Positions 39,942-46,930 of a stretch of 64,000 nt of DNA are shown here, piece after piece. Location: assembly GCF_017696055.1 (NCBI RefSeq), contig NZ_JAAORG010000001.1, positions 806,001 to 870,000 of the forward strand, written 5' to 3'. The position numbers were made by a program, and so were the translations under genes. The stretch comes from Prochlorococcus marinus XMU1406 (GTDB lineage: Bacteria; Cyanobacteriota; Cyanobacteriia; PCC-6307; Cyanobiaceae). The number at the start of each line of letters is the position of its first letter. Within the stretch, counting starts at the first letter, position 1. The notes under the pieces are model-generated. The model worked only from the letters and a program-made list of their open reading frames with translations, had not been told where the DNA came from and made no database searches.

Positions 39942-40502
39942 ATGAATGCCAAGGATTTAAGTAATAGTGAATATTCATCTTATATAGTTTTTATTACAGG
40001 GGGGACAAAGAGTGGCAAAAGTGAATTTGCTGAGCATCTTGCAAAGGAGGTAAAAAAATTATCATATGTTGCCTTATCAGAAAACAATTTGGATGATAAA
40101 GAATGGCAATATAAAATTAATTTACATCGAAAGAGAAGGCCAAAAGATTGGAAATTAATAGAAACGACAGATCTAATAAAAACATTAAGTAAAGAAGAAG
40201 GTCCATTATTAATAGATTCTATTGGCGGATTCGTTATGAAAAGTATTGGCAAGGAACAAAATGAATGGTCAACAAAAATGAATTCACTTATAAGGCTCTT
40301 AATGAAAAGAAAAAGCATAACAATTATTGTTGGAGAACAAGTAGGTTGGAGTCTGGTCTCTGAATATAAAATTGGTAATACTTATATTGAAAGAATCGGC
40401 GAACTACAAAAGAGAATAACCAAAATATCAAAAGATAATTGGCTAGCAATAAACGGTAGAGCAATCAAAATAGATGAAATAAGTATTGAAATACCTACTT
40501 AA
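39942..40502 (+). CDS. cobU: adenosylcobinamide kinase / guanylyltransferase
   Basis: A 186-residue CobU/CobP enzyme that phosphorylates and then guanylylates adenosylcobinamide in nucleotide-loop assembly of cobamides. The P-loop is GGTKSGKS (20-27), with HRKRRPKDWKLIET and the VGEQVGWSLV block later. The length is normal. It is followed by trmL after 2 bp, suggesting a shared transcript but no shared pathway. Confidence 0.92.
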   Translation: MNAKDLSNSEYSSYIVFITGGTKSGKSEFAEHLAKEVKKLSYVALSENNLDDKEWQYKINLHRKRRPKDWKLIETTDLIKTLSKEEGPLLIDSIGGFVMKSIGKEQNEWSTKMNSLIRLLMKRKSITIIVGEQVGWSLVSEYKIGNTYIERIGELQKRITKISKDNWLAINGRAIKIDEISIEIPT

Positions 40503-40504
40503 AA

Positions 40505-40987
40505 TTGGAAGTCGCTCTTTTTGAACCTAGAATCCCACAAAATACTGGTAATATTGCCAGATCATGTGCTGCGTTTAATATAACTTTAAATCTTATAGAG
40601 CCCTTGGGTTTTAAACTAGAAGATAAATATTTAAAAAGAGCAGGATTAGACTATTGGCCTCTCGTTACTGTTAATAAGTATGAGAATTTTGAAAAATTTT
40701 TGGCATCAAAAACAAGAAAAAGAATAATTTCTTTTAGTAAAAAAAATGGATCATATTTGAAGGATTTTAAATTTAAGAAAGATGATATTTTACTTTTTGG
40801 GAGAGAAGATTCAGGATTACCAGATTCCATTATTGATAAAAGCGACTTTTTAATATCAATATTTATGCCAAATTTAGATACTGGAAAAAATGATCAAAAA
40901 GGTGTTAGGAGTCTAAACCTTTCTGTAGCATGCGGAATTGCTATATATGAGGCCCATAAACAAATAAATGTTCAAAATGGTTATTAA
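40505..40987 (+). CDS. trmL: tRNA (cytidine/uridine-34-2'-O)-methyltransferase
   Basis: A 160-residue SPOUT methyltransferase of the TrmL (YibK) type that methylates the ribose at wobble position 34 of certain tRNAs. Visible are EPRIPQNTGNIARSCAA near the N-terminus, FGREDSGLP and the knotted SLNLSVACGIAIYEA C-terminus. The start is TTG at 40505. It sits directly upstream of a tRNA gene. Confidence 0.92.
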   Translation: MEVALFEPRIPQNTGNIARSCAAFNITLNLIEPLGFKLEDKYLKRAGLDYWPLVTVNKYENFEKFLASKTRKRIISFSKKNGSYLKDFKFKKDDILLFGREDSGLPDSIIDKSDFLISIFMPNLDTGKNDQKGVRSLNLSVACGIAIYEAHKQINVQNGY

Positions 40988-41016
40988 GTACGACCAATGC
41001 CTTACAATATTTCCAT

Positions 41017-41090
<74 letters not shown>

Positions 41091-41156
41091 TTTTCAATAC
41101 TTTTTAATTTAAGAATTTAGGTGAAAATTTATTGACTTAATCTATTAAAGACAATA

Positions 41157-41444
41157 ATGATTAATTCACTAGGTACAGTCTTAGATCCAAAGCAATCTAA
41201 AGCAAAATATCCAGAAGCAAGGGTAATAGTTCTTGATGATAGTTTTAATACTTTTCAACATGTCGCAAATTGTCTTCTAACAATAATCCCAAACATGAGT
41301 GAAAAAAGGGCATGGGATCTAACTATTAAAGTTGACAAGACAGGATCGGCGGAGGTATGGAGAGGTAATCTTGAACAGGCAGAGCTATATCATGAGCAAC
41401 TCTTCAGCAAAGGATTAACAATGGCTCCAATTGAGAAAACATAA
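41157..41444 (+). CDS. clpS: ATP-dependent Clp protease adaptor ClpS
   Basis: A 95-residue ClpS, an N-degron recognition adaptor that delivers substrates to the ClpC/ClpA unfoldase. VIVLDDSFNTFQHVANCLL carries the conserved D-D-x-x-N-T and H, and the MSEKRAWDLTIKVDKTG helix follows. It is followed by the DUF1651 gene after 11 bp. Confidence 0.93.
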   Translation: MINSLGTVLDPKQSKAKYPEARVIVLDDSFNTFQHVANCLLTIIPNMSEKRAWDLTIKVDKTGSAEVWRGNLEQAELYHEQLFSKGLTMAPIEKT

Positions 41445-41455
41445 AATAAGTAAGA

Positions 41456-41707
41456 TTGAAAGAAGATTTCTGGCTTATAAATTCTAATCGTTCAAGGGTT
41501 AAAAGGTTTTCAAAGAATAATCAAAATAAAGATAAATTTTTTGAATATATGTTTATTGACTCTGGAAGAATTCTTGGTGTTTTAGGAAAAGAACCACCTC
41601 TAATGACTACCAGAGAAGAACTTAAAGTTAATAAAGCTAGAGATGAATGGAAAAAGTTAATCTCTCAAGGTTGGAGGAGAACTAAACCCGTTTGGGAAGA
41701 ATCTTAA
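41456..41707 (+). CDS. DUF1651 family protein
   Basis: An 83-residue basic protein starting at TTG 41456. FWLINSNRSRVKRFSK plus the late WKKLISQGWRRTKPVWEE are characteristic of DUF1651, which I know from marine picocyanobacteria, often in multiple copies. Function unknown. It converges with a 43-residue frame, sharing TTAA stops at 41704-41707. It marks the left side of the small-gene patch. Confidence 0.78.
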   Translation: MKEDFWLINSNRSRVKRFSKNNQNKDKFFEYMFIDSGRILGVLGKEPPLMTTREELKVNKARDEWKKLISQGWRRTKPVWEES

Positions 41708-41835
41708 TAACCAATATTGTTGTTAGGGTTAGTTATATAAATTATGAGATTAAGGACGTAGTTAGCGGGTAAATTTAATGGCTTCAAAAGTAACAAAGCC
41801 ATTCCTTGAGTAACATTAAATTCTTTTTCTTTCAT
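41704..41835 (-). CDS. small hypothetical protein (43 aa)
   Basis: A 43-residue frame (starts MKEKEFNVTQGMALLLLKPL) with a hydrophobic helix in the second half. Its stop overlaps that of DUF1651 in the TTAA arrangement used by four other convergent pairs here, which is weak support for a real gene. No family recognised; may be spurious. Confidence 0.4.
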   Translation of the reverse strand: MKEKEFNVTQGMALLLLKPLNLPANYVLNLIIYITNPNNNIGY

Positions 41836-42059
41836 AAAAAAAATAGTCTCATTTAAATTATAAAAAGAGTGTCAAATACAGACTTAAAATGCTAAAGACA
41901 ATATAAGAATTTAGTGGTTAAAGGTTTTCAAGATATCTTATATTTAAAAATCATTTTTAAAAAAATTATAGATTTCGGGTTTCTTGTAGTTTTTATCTTA
42001 AAAAGAAATTCCACGTAATAATCTCATAATCCCTATTATTAAAGAACTATAAATACTTA

Positions 42060-42209
42060 ATGAAATATCTCTTCTCAAGCAAAAGATCCAGAGCTTTATT
42101 TGGTATTGGACTAGTTGCAATCAGTATTGGATTAATATCAAAAAAAGTAATTAATTATCCAGCTGGAGGTTGTGTGAAAGGTACGCAGGAATTAACCTTT
42201 AATATCTAA
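42060..42209 (+). CDS. small membrane protein (49 aa)
   Basis: A 49-residue frame, too short for most gene finders: basic N-terminus (MKYLFSSKRSRA), one predicted transmembrane helix (LFGIGLVAISIGLI, about 13-26) and a short tail with one cysteine (GGCVKG). The frame is preceded by a 224-bp AT-rich stretch in which I see nothing else. Unknown function. Confidence 0.5.
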   Translation: MKYLFSSKRSRALFGIGLVAISIGLISKKVINYPAGGCVKGTQELTFNI

Positions 42210-42232
42210 CCATTAATCTTCTTACTTGGTCC

Positions 42233-42622
42233 TTAATTCTTAAATCCAGTCAACTTCGATAACTCTTTTAGTGAAAGTACGCCTAAAATTAGTTTTCCAT
42301 TTATTTCCCATGTCGGAAAGCCTCTGATTTTTTTTTCAATACATAATTGAGTTTGACTATTTATGCCATCTCTTGCACATTCAACTACATTAAGTTCCTT
42401 ATAAGCCTGCTTACCAAATAGTTCACTTTGATTAAGGCAATTAGGACACCAATATGCTGAATATTTAACTACACCATTATCATTAAGGTATTTTGCTAAC
42501 TCGATAGATTCCTTAGTGCTTTCTGAGGTAACTATAAGCTCTTTCTGATTATACAAATGGGAGCTATGAACAACATTTGGTAAAGTAAGAAAAGCTAATA
42601 GAGAAATTAATAATCGTTTCAT
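42233..42622 (-). CDS. secreted thioredoxin-like protein (VKOR-partner type)
   Basis: A 129-residue protein with a signal peptide (MKRLLISLLAFLTLPNVVHS) and a thioredoxin-like domain. YSAYWCPNCLNQSELFG holds the redox pair CPNC; two further cysteines (VVECARDG and TQLCIEKK) and the cis-proline block GFPTWEINGK follow. This matches the thioredoxin domain fused to cyanobacterial VKOR disulfide-forming enzymes, here encoded alone. Predicted periplasmic/lumenal oxidoreductase. Its ATG overlaps the upstream 50-residue gene's stop (ATGA), so they are coupled. Confidence 0.78.
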   Translation of the reverse strand: MKRLLISLLAFLTLPNVVHSSHLYNQKELIVTSESTKESIELAKYLNDNGVVKYSAYWCPNCLNQSELFGKQAYKELNVVECARDGINSQTQLCIEKKIRGFPTWEINGKLILGVLSLKELSKLTGFKN

Positions 42623-42771
42623 TTATTTACTACTTTTCCTCCATATTTTCTAACTATCTTATCAAGCAAAATTCGTATATCTTTATTTTTAAGTTTCTCT
42701 ATTTGCTGAAGATTTTCGAGAAGATCGCATATTTGATCCTGCGTGTCTTCATTTAATTCAGTTACTGCCAT
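42619..42771 (-). CDS. small hypothetical protein (50 aa)
   Basis: A 50-residue helical, charged frame (MAVTELNEDTQDQICDLLEN at the start), with no membrane segment. Its TGA overlaps the ATG of the thioredoxin-like gene by 4 bp, which strongly suggests translational coupling and supports it being real. Unknown function; might regulate or partner the secreted redox protein. Confidence 0.55.
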   Translation of the reverse strand: MAVTELNEDTQDQICDLLENLQQIEKLKNKDIRILLDKIVRKYGGKVVNK

Positions 42772-42859
42772 TTATGTTTAGTTTTTATATTCCAATTTTA
42801 AGTCAAAAATAAATTTACATACTTATTGTATTTATATTTTTTTATTGCTATTTTTTTAA

Positions 42860-42900
42860 AGCGGGCTAAGGTTCATATCTCCACGAGGATTTAGTCCGCT
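42860..42900. repeat. strong hairpin element (AGCGGGCTAA ... TTAGTCCGCT)
   Basis: A 10-bp stem (860-869 with 891-900, one G-U) enclosing a 21-base loop containing TCC-ACGA-GGA. It is markedly more GC-rich than the surroundings and sits in a 266-bp gap. Neither side is followed by a clean T-run, so it is not a classical terminator. It could be a repeated genomic element of the PRE1 kind described in high-light Prochlorococcus islands, as I recall them; I cannot check the match. Confidence 0.55.
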
Positions 42901-43024
42901 GAATTTTTAAAGATTCAATTTGTTTTGGATCCATCTTTAATAAGTTTATTTGAAATAGTCAAAAATATTTATTATTGCTTAATTTCTAAATTCCTTTTAG
43001 AAGTAACCTCATATAAACATTAGA

Positions 43025-43035
43025 AGTGTGACACT
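43025..43035. promoter_or_regulatory. AGTG-N3-CACT palindrome (3' side of RHH gene)
   Basis: AGTGTGACACT, just beyond the stop of the ribbon-helix-helix gene. It is the same word as the two copies upstream of that gene, on the far side. Confidence 0.5.
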
Positions 43036-43037
43036 AT

Positions 43038-43403
43038 TTATTCAAAAATATTGTTATTTCGCTTCATAACTTTCTTAAAATATTTAAACTCAATAAATTC
43101 ATGCATCATTTTGATATCATCAGATAATACTTTTTTATTAACTGAATATTCGTCCACATTACCTGGAGATTTACTATTTTCAGAGAATGTATCTGGATCA
43201 AAAGAATAATTGATTAAATCCACTTTACCAACAACACTTTGACCAATAGATTCATTTAATACACCACGAGACCTCAACGCTTCTTCGACCAATAAACCTG
43301 TGACTTTGGACTGGCTGAATTCATTAGCTGTGCACAATTTTTCAATAATTTCATGAACTTCTTCACTTGGCAAAAAACCAATTCTTTTCCTCGGAGAGGG
43401 CAT
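43038..43403 (-). CDS. ribbon-helix-helix (CopG-like) regulator candidate
   Basis: A 121-residue protein from ATG 43403; an in-frame ATG at 43424 would add MTLIFLI and overlap a palindrome, so the shorter form is preferred. MPSPRKRIGFLPSEEVHEII, then NEFSQSKVTGLLVEEALRSR, has the strand-helix-helix plan of CopG/RHH DNA-binding domains. The remaining 80 residues are acidic and unrecognised. The divergent upstream region has two AGTG-N3-CACT sites spaced by two helical turns, as expected for an autoregulated dimeric RHH repressor. No toxin gene is obvious next to it. Confidence 0.55.
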   Translation of the reverse strand: MPSPRKRIGFLPSEEVHEIIEKLCTANEFSQSKVTGLLVEEALRSRGVLNESIGQSVVGKVDLINYSFDPDTFSENSKSPGNVDEYSVNKKVLSDDIKMMHEFIEFKYFKKVMKRNNNIFE

Positions 43404-43416
43404 AATTAAAAAAATT

Positions 43417-43427
43417 AGTGTCACACT
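43417..43427. promoter_or_regulatory. AGTG-N3-CACT palindrome (operator candidate 1)
   Basis: AGTGTCACACT lies 13 bp upstream of ATG 43403 of the RHH gene. Its centre is 22 bp, about two helical turns, from the centre of the second site. Confidence 0.5.
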
Positions 43428-43438
43428 TGCACATTACA

Positions 43439-43449
43439 AGTGTTGCACT
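43439..43449. promoter_or_regulatory. AGTG-N3-CACT palindrome (operator candidate 2)
   Basis: AGTGTTGCACT lies in the shared divergent region, 29 bp before the ATG of the plus-strand 50-residue gene. An inner ACTTG...CAAGT inverted repeat links it to the first site. Confidence 0.5.
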
Positions 43450-43478
43450 ATATTTGAATTAAGTCAACTAATTTTGTT

Positions 43479-43631
43479 ATGCATATTTTAATATTTCCTG
43501 CCGGATTTATTCTTTGGTATCTAGCTTATGAAGCAAAACCTATCATTAATGATGAAGTAAAACTTCATTGGGAAGAGAAAACTACAAATAAAAGAAATAA
43601 ACTTTTAAATATAATCAACGAAAGCTTTTAA
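43479..43631 (+). CDS. small hypothetical protein (50 aa)
   Basis: A 50-residue frame with a hydrophobic N-terminus (ILIFPAGFILWYLAYEA, possible membrane anchor) and a charged C-terminal half. It is divergent from the RHH gene across the palindrome region, so it may be under the same control. It converges with the next small gene, the stops sharing TTAA at 43628-43631. No family recognised. Confidence 0.5.
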   Translation: MHILIFPAGFILWYLAYEAKPIINDEVKLHWEEKTTNKRNKLLNIINESF

Positions 43632-43807
43632 AATTCACTTTCAATAGATTTTGACCATTCCTTGTGCTTATAATCTAGATCTGAGATTAACCGTTTTTGA
43701 TAAGTAAGTTTGAGTTGATTTTCGTTAAGTAAATTTTTTGTGATAATCATCTCTTTAGAGAAAAAATCAGGAGTGTAAGAACTACGAATTTTTTTTTTGA
43801 CTTCCAT
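43628..43807 (-). CDS. small hypothetical protein (59 aa)
   Basis: A 59-residue basic, helical frame (MEVKKKIRSSYTPDFFSKEM at the start; LTYQKRLISDLDYKHKEW later). No membrane segment or known motif. Its stop shares TTAA with the convergent 50-residue gene. Early in the frame is a run of ten A on the coding strand, a potential slippage site. Confidence 0.5.
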   Translation of the reverse strand: MEVKKKIRSSYTPDFFSKEMIITKNLLNENQLKLTYQKRLISDLDYKHKEWSKSIESEF

Positions 43808-43969
43808 ATAAGTAATTAATCTATTTTTTTTATATGACTCAAAAGCTAATAGTCTTAATATTTTTATATTCTTTTTATATTTACTTAATATTTATTTTGA
43901 GCACGTTTGTTAAAAATATTAGTTTATCAAATAAAAAAGGCTATATTTAAACAAAATATATGTTTTATT

Positions 43970-44143
43970 ATGAATCTTAAGGAGAGAGGTATTACTATTG
44001 GAGACTTACTAATAATAATAATAATAATAATCACTTCTACAATACTAATTAAATCAATTAGCAAGGATAAGAAAACAACATTTATTTATAGTAATCAAGA
44101 ACAAGTTTCTTATATGAAAAATTATTTTCAAAAATTTATTTGA
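43970..44143 (+). CDS. small single-helix membrane protein (57 aa)
   Basis: A 57-residue frame from ATG 43970, with AAGGAGA just inside rather than ahead. An in-frame start further upstream at 43907 exists but gives a less plausible, Ile/Lys-rich extension. LLIIIIIIITSTILI forms one extremely Ile-rich membrane helix, encoded by an ATA/ATT repeat run, followed by a basic tail. The MNLKERGITIGDLLI start is slightly pilin-like, but there is no clear prepilin G-F-T-L-x-E site. Confidence 0.5.
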   Translation: MNLKERGITIGDLLIIIIIIITSTILIKSISKDKKTTFIYSNQEQVSYMKNYFQKFI

Positions 44144-44262
44144 ATAGCTTATATAAATTATTATTAAAACTTTTAATTAATTCATTTAACTATTATTTAT
44201 CTTTTATGTAAATTTCAAGAATTCATAATAATCAAACAATGAGGTTATGTATTTTAAATATT

Positions 44263-44430
44263 TTAATTAAATGATTTAGAACTTTCCCATTTCAAATTAT
44301 CCTTTAAATCATTGAAATCATTTGATATTGAAACTAAATTCACCATTTGAAGAATTTGAGTTTTATTTAGCCTTTTAATAGCAATAAGTTTATTAAGCAT
44401 ATCTAAAACAGATTTATCATTAATATTCAT
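44263..44430 (-). CDS. small hypothetical protein (55 aa)
   Basis: A 55-residue helical frame from ATG 44430; an in-frame TTG 30 bases upstream has AGGA too close to be a good start. The regular pattern SVLDMLNKLIAIKRLNKTQILQ looks like folded protein rather than noise. Family unknown; 119 bp of featureless AT-rich DNA separates it from the previous gene. Confidence 0.45.
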   Translation of the reverse strand: MNINDKSVLDMLNKLIAIKRLNKTQILQMVNLVSISNDFNDLKDNLKWESSKSFN

Positions 44431-44626
44431 TATCTGTATAAATAAACTATGATTCTTCAATTCCTATACCTTAACTTAAAATTTTAAAATTTACTTTTAG
44501 AATTTCATAATATATTTATTGATTAATATAAAAATATTTAAAAATCCTCAAAAAAAACTCTTACTGATAAGTAAAAATCTTTAGCTCACTTTCTTATAAA
44601 TTCGTTTATTGTAAAAAGAAAAAAAA

Positions 44627-44794
44627 ATGAAAAACTCCAAGAAAGAATACCTTAATAGAGATGAAGTTAATGAAATGATTGAATCAGCTTTAAGGCGACA
44701 TAATAGAAGATCTACAATAATATCAAGTGTACTTGGATGGATTCTAATAGGAGGTTATTCGTTTGGACTTTTTCAAGCAGTTCAAAATGTCTAA
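44627..44794 (+). CDS. small membrane protein (55 aa)
   Basis: A 55-residue frame from ATG 44627 with a basic helical N-terminal half (DEVNEMIESALRRHNRRS) and one transmembrane helix (TIISSVLGWILIGGYSFGLF). It superficially recalls high-light-inducible proteins but lacks the ELNGRxAMxGF chlorophyll-binding signature, so I do not call it Hli. The purine-rich leader AAAAAGAAAAAAA offers no clear ribosome site. Confidence 0.55.
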   Translation: MKNSKKEYLNRDEVNEMIESALRRHNRRSTIISSVLGWILIGGYSFGLFQAVQNV

Positions 44795-44857
44795 CTAATC
44801 TTTTCTTTAAAGCAGAACTTGCTAAATGATAAATTAGTATAAGAAACAGTTTTAATT

Positions 44858-45079
44858 ATGAGGGAATATATTGAGGCAAATCTTTCAGTGATAAGAAAAT
44901 ATTTAAAAAAACGAAAAAAATATACATCAAAATTAAATAATGTTTCGATAATGGAAGAATTCAAAGAATGGACTAAGGATCCATTACCTGAGACAGAATC
45001 AATTTGGACTTTACCTGACTTAACGAGAAATGAACGGCTTGAAAATTTTTGTCGCTCAATTAAAAAGGAAATAAGATAG
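44858..45079 (+). CDS. small hypothetical protein (73 aa)
   Basis: A 73-residue basic soluble frame (MREYIEANLSVIRKYLKKRK at the start, PLPETESIWTLPDLTRNERL later). The composition, with Trp, Pro and Cys, supports a real protein. It lies 63 bp after the 55-residue membrane protein on the same strand. Unknown family. Confidence 0.55.
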   Translation: MREYIEANLSVIRKYLKKRKKYTSKLNNVSIMEEFKEWTKDPLPETESIWTLPDLTRNERLENFCRSIKKEIR

Positions 45080-45083
45080 GTTA

Positions 45084-45242
45084 TTAACTACCTAGTTGTA
45101 TATGATTTATCTTTAAGTAAAAATATCCTGCAAATCCTACTATATTTAATATTACAACGAAAATCCAAGCTCCAATTGGCTGATTTGAATCAAATTTTTT
45201 TATTTTAATTTTATCTTTTAGTCTTTCAATATATTTAGCCAT
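45084..45242 (-). CDS. small membrane protein (52 aa)
   Basis: A 52-residue frame from ATG 45242: basic N-terminus (MAKYIERLKDKIKIKKFDSN) and one transmembrane helix (PIGAWIFVVILNIVGFAGYF). Its stop is 4 bp from that of the convergent 73-residue gene. The layout, with a basic cytoplasmic start and a single helix, recurs in this patch. No family recognised. Confidence 0.55.
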   Translation of the reverse strand: MAKYIERLKDKIKIKKFDSNQPIGAWIFVVILNIVGFAGYFYLKINHIQLGS

Positions 45243-45320
45243 AATTAAAAATATTAAAAAGATTATTTATAATTATAGGGAATTTAATTTAAAGGAATCT
45301 TAAATAAAATAAAATTTCTT

Positions 45321-45446
45321 TTAATTCGAATTTTTATTGTCAAGCCTGTTAATGGGATATTTAATTAACTCCTTTTTGAGATTTTTTAAAAGTTTATTAT
45401 GATTTAAAATTGTAAATTTTCTAGTAAAGAAATAATGCCATTTCAT
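45321..45446 (-). CDS. small basic hypothetical protein (41 aa)
   Basis: A 41-residue very basic frame (starts MKWHYFFTRKFTILNHNKLL). No membrane segment. It occupies most of the gap before the peroxiredoxin promoter. Support is only an open frame with plausible composition, so it may be spurious. Confidence 0.35.
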   Translation of the reverse strand: MKWHYFFTRKFTILNHNKLLKNLKKELIKYPINRLDNKNSN

Positions 45447-45462
45447 TGAATTAAAAAAAAAC

Positions 45463-45492
45463 TTGCTAATTCATTATTAATAAAATTATAAT
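45463..45492 (+). promoter_or_regulatory. candidate promoter of the peroxiredoxin gene
   Basis: TTGCTA (45463-45468) and a perfect TATAAT (45487-45492) are separated by 18 bp, giving a leader of about 45 nt before ATG 45546. The leader holds a small hairpin, GGTC-ATTCA-GACC at 45502-45514, and an AAGGA purine stretch nearer the start. Sigma70-like prediction. Confidence 0.5.
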
Positions 45493-45545
45493 ACTTATTA
45501 CGGTCATTCAGACCATACATAATTTAATTAAGGACAAATTTTTTC

Positions 45546-46130
45546 ATGAGCTTAAAAGTTGGCCAAGAAGCACCAGACTTTAGTGCTACAGCAGTATATG
45601 ATCAAGAGTTTAAGGAAATTACACTTTCAGGTCTAAGAGGTAAATGGGTTGTTTTATTTTTTTACCCACTAGATTTTACATTTGTATGTCCTACTGAAAT
45701 CACTGCATTTAGTGATAGATACCAAGATTTCTCAGCACTTAATACGGAAATACTTGGGGTATCCGTTGATAGCAAACACTGTCATTTGGCTTGGATACAA
45801 ACACCAAGAAATGAAGGTGGAATAGGTGATATTAACTATCCTTTAGTTTCTGACTTAAAAAGAGAAATTTGCCAAGCGTACAATGTCCTTAATGATGATG
45901 GAGAGGCCGATAGAGGTTTATTTCTTATCAACCCCGAAGGAGTAGTTATGCATACAACTGTTAACAAGGCTCCTGTAGGTAGAAATGTGGATGAAACACT
46001 AAGGATTCTTCAAGGTTATCAATACGTTGCAGCGAACCCAGATGAAGTATGTCCAGCAAACTGGACCCCAGGGGAGAAAACAATGTTAGAGGACCCCAAA
46101 GGTAGTAAGGAATATTTTTCTGCGCTATAG
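45546..46130 (+). CDS. 2-Cys peroxiredoxin
   Basis: A 194-residue typical 2-Cys peroxiredoxin that reduces hydrogen peroxide and organic peroxides using thioredoxin. The peroxidatic cysteine is C48 in [19 protein letters not shown] and the resolving cysteine is C169 in DEVCPANW. The C-terminus ends with a short YF-containing tail (KEYFSAL), as in plastid-type enzymes sensitive to over-oxidation. It has its own candidate promoter. Confidence 0.95.
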   Translation: MSLKVGQEAPDFSATAVYDQEFKEITLSGLRGKWVVLFFYPLDFTFVCPTEITAFSDRYQDFSALNTEILGVSVDSKHCHLAWIQTPRNEGGIGDINYPLVSDLKREICQAYNVLNDDGEADRGLFLINPEGVVMHTTVNKAPVGRNVDETLRILQGYQYVAANPDEVCPANWTPGEKTMLEDPKGSKEYFSAL

Positions 46131-46145
46131 AAGGATAAGAAACAT

Positions 46146-46898
46146 TTAAGTAAGTATTGAGTAGTAAATAATTATAAAAAAATAAAAAATAAACATATTC
46201 AAAATGGGGATGACATCCACTTTATGAGGATTTGGCACGATCCAATCGCTTAAATTAGTTTTATATGATAAAAAGGACCACGTATAAAAAGAAATTTCTA
46301 TGGAGACCAATATAAAAAGATTAATTAAATTTAAGTCATTTAAACCAAAATATCTATAAATATGAAACTGATCATCAACACTAATATTGTTAATTTGAAG
46401 ATGCCAAAGATAGAGAGAAATCAAAATAAAATTTACCAATATTATTTTTTTTAAAAGAAACCTAGATTTCTTAAAAATTAATAGGATAGAAATTAAAAAT
46501 ATGAAAAAACATAACTGTGGAATATCCGGTTTTGGGACATTAATTCCTTCAAGAAATAAATTAATTATAAGATCAAAATTTATATATATATAATCAGCTA
46601 TTAAGAAAGAGAGAAATATTAAATTTATTGCTACTAGGAATAATAATCTTTTTCCTTTAATTATTTTTTTACTATGGATTTTATCCTTAGTAAAACTATA
46701 ATCTGTATAGTTTTTTAAAGAGTTTATATACACCAAAGATGGACATATTGCTCCGCTCAAATAGTAAAGGATTAAATAAAAGGAAATATCATTAATATTG
46801 AGTGAATATAAATTGAACCATTGTTTTTGTACAAATGGAAGAATAAGTAAAAATGAAAGTGTAACTAATAACTTCGTTGTATTGTTTTTAATTATCAA
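46146..46898 (-). CDS. multi-pass membrane protein of unknown function (250 aa)
   Basis: A 250-residue protein of about six or seven membrane helices with short loops, starting at TTG 46898. Residues such as YLSGAICPSLVYINSLKNYT and a late WSFLSYKTNLSDWIVPNPH look conserved but do not match a family I know. It lies 32 bp downstream of the FtsH-like gene on the same strand and could be cotranscribed with it, raising the possibility that it is a partner; that is context only. Confidence 0.65.
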   Translation of the reverse strand: MIIKNNTTKLLVTLSFLLILPFVQKQWFNLYSLNINDISFYLILYYLSGAICPSLVYINSLKNYTDYSFTKDKIHSKKIIKGKRLLFLVAINLIFLSFLIADYIYINFDLIINLFLEGINVPKPDIPQLCFFIFLISILLIFKKSRFLLKKIILVNFILISLYLWHLQINNISVDDQFHIYRYFGLNDLNLINLFILVSIEISFYTWSFLSYKTNLSDWIVPNPHKVDVIPILNMFIFYFFIIIYYSILT

Positions 46899-46930
46899 GA
46901 AAATATTTTTTTTAATTTAAAGCAATTAAA

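Noticed and set aside
42860-42900. Hairpin as a Rho-independent terminator
   Set aside because: No uridine-rich tract directly follows the stem on either strand, and the loop is unusually long.
42866-42934. 22-residue minus-strand frame (begins MDPKQIESLKIQ) across the hairpin element
   Set aside because: Too short, and it runs through the hairpin stem, which better explains the conserved-looking sequence; kept as a remark only.
43038-43403. Toxin-antitoxin pair built on the RHH protein
   Set aside because: No neighbouring frame resembles a RelE, ParE, VapC or MazF toxin; the adjacent small genes are membrane or unknown proteins on other strands.
43970-44143. Type IV pilin-like protein
   Set aside because: The G-x-T-x-x-E prepilin cleavage pattern with its conserved glutamate is not present; only the Ile-rich helix is similar.
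44627-44794. High-light-inducible protein
   Set aside because: The single helix resembles one, but the chlorophyll-binding signature ELNGRxAMxGF is absent.
41707-45546. Prophage or integrative element
   Set aside because: No integrase, terminase or capsid genes and no direct repeat of the tRNA-Met 3' end noticed within the window.
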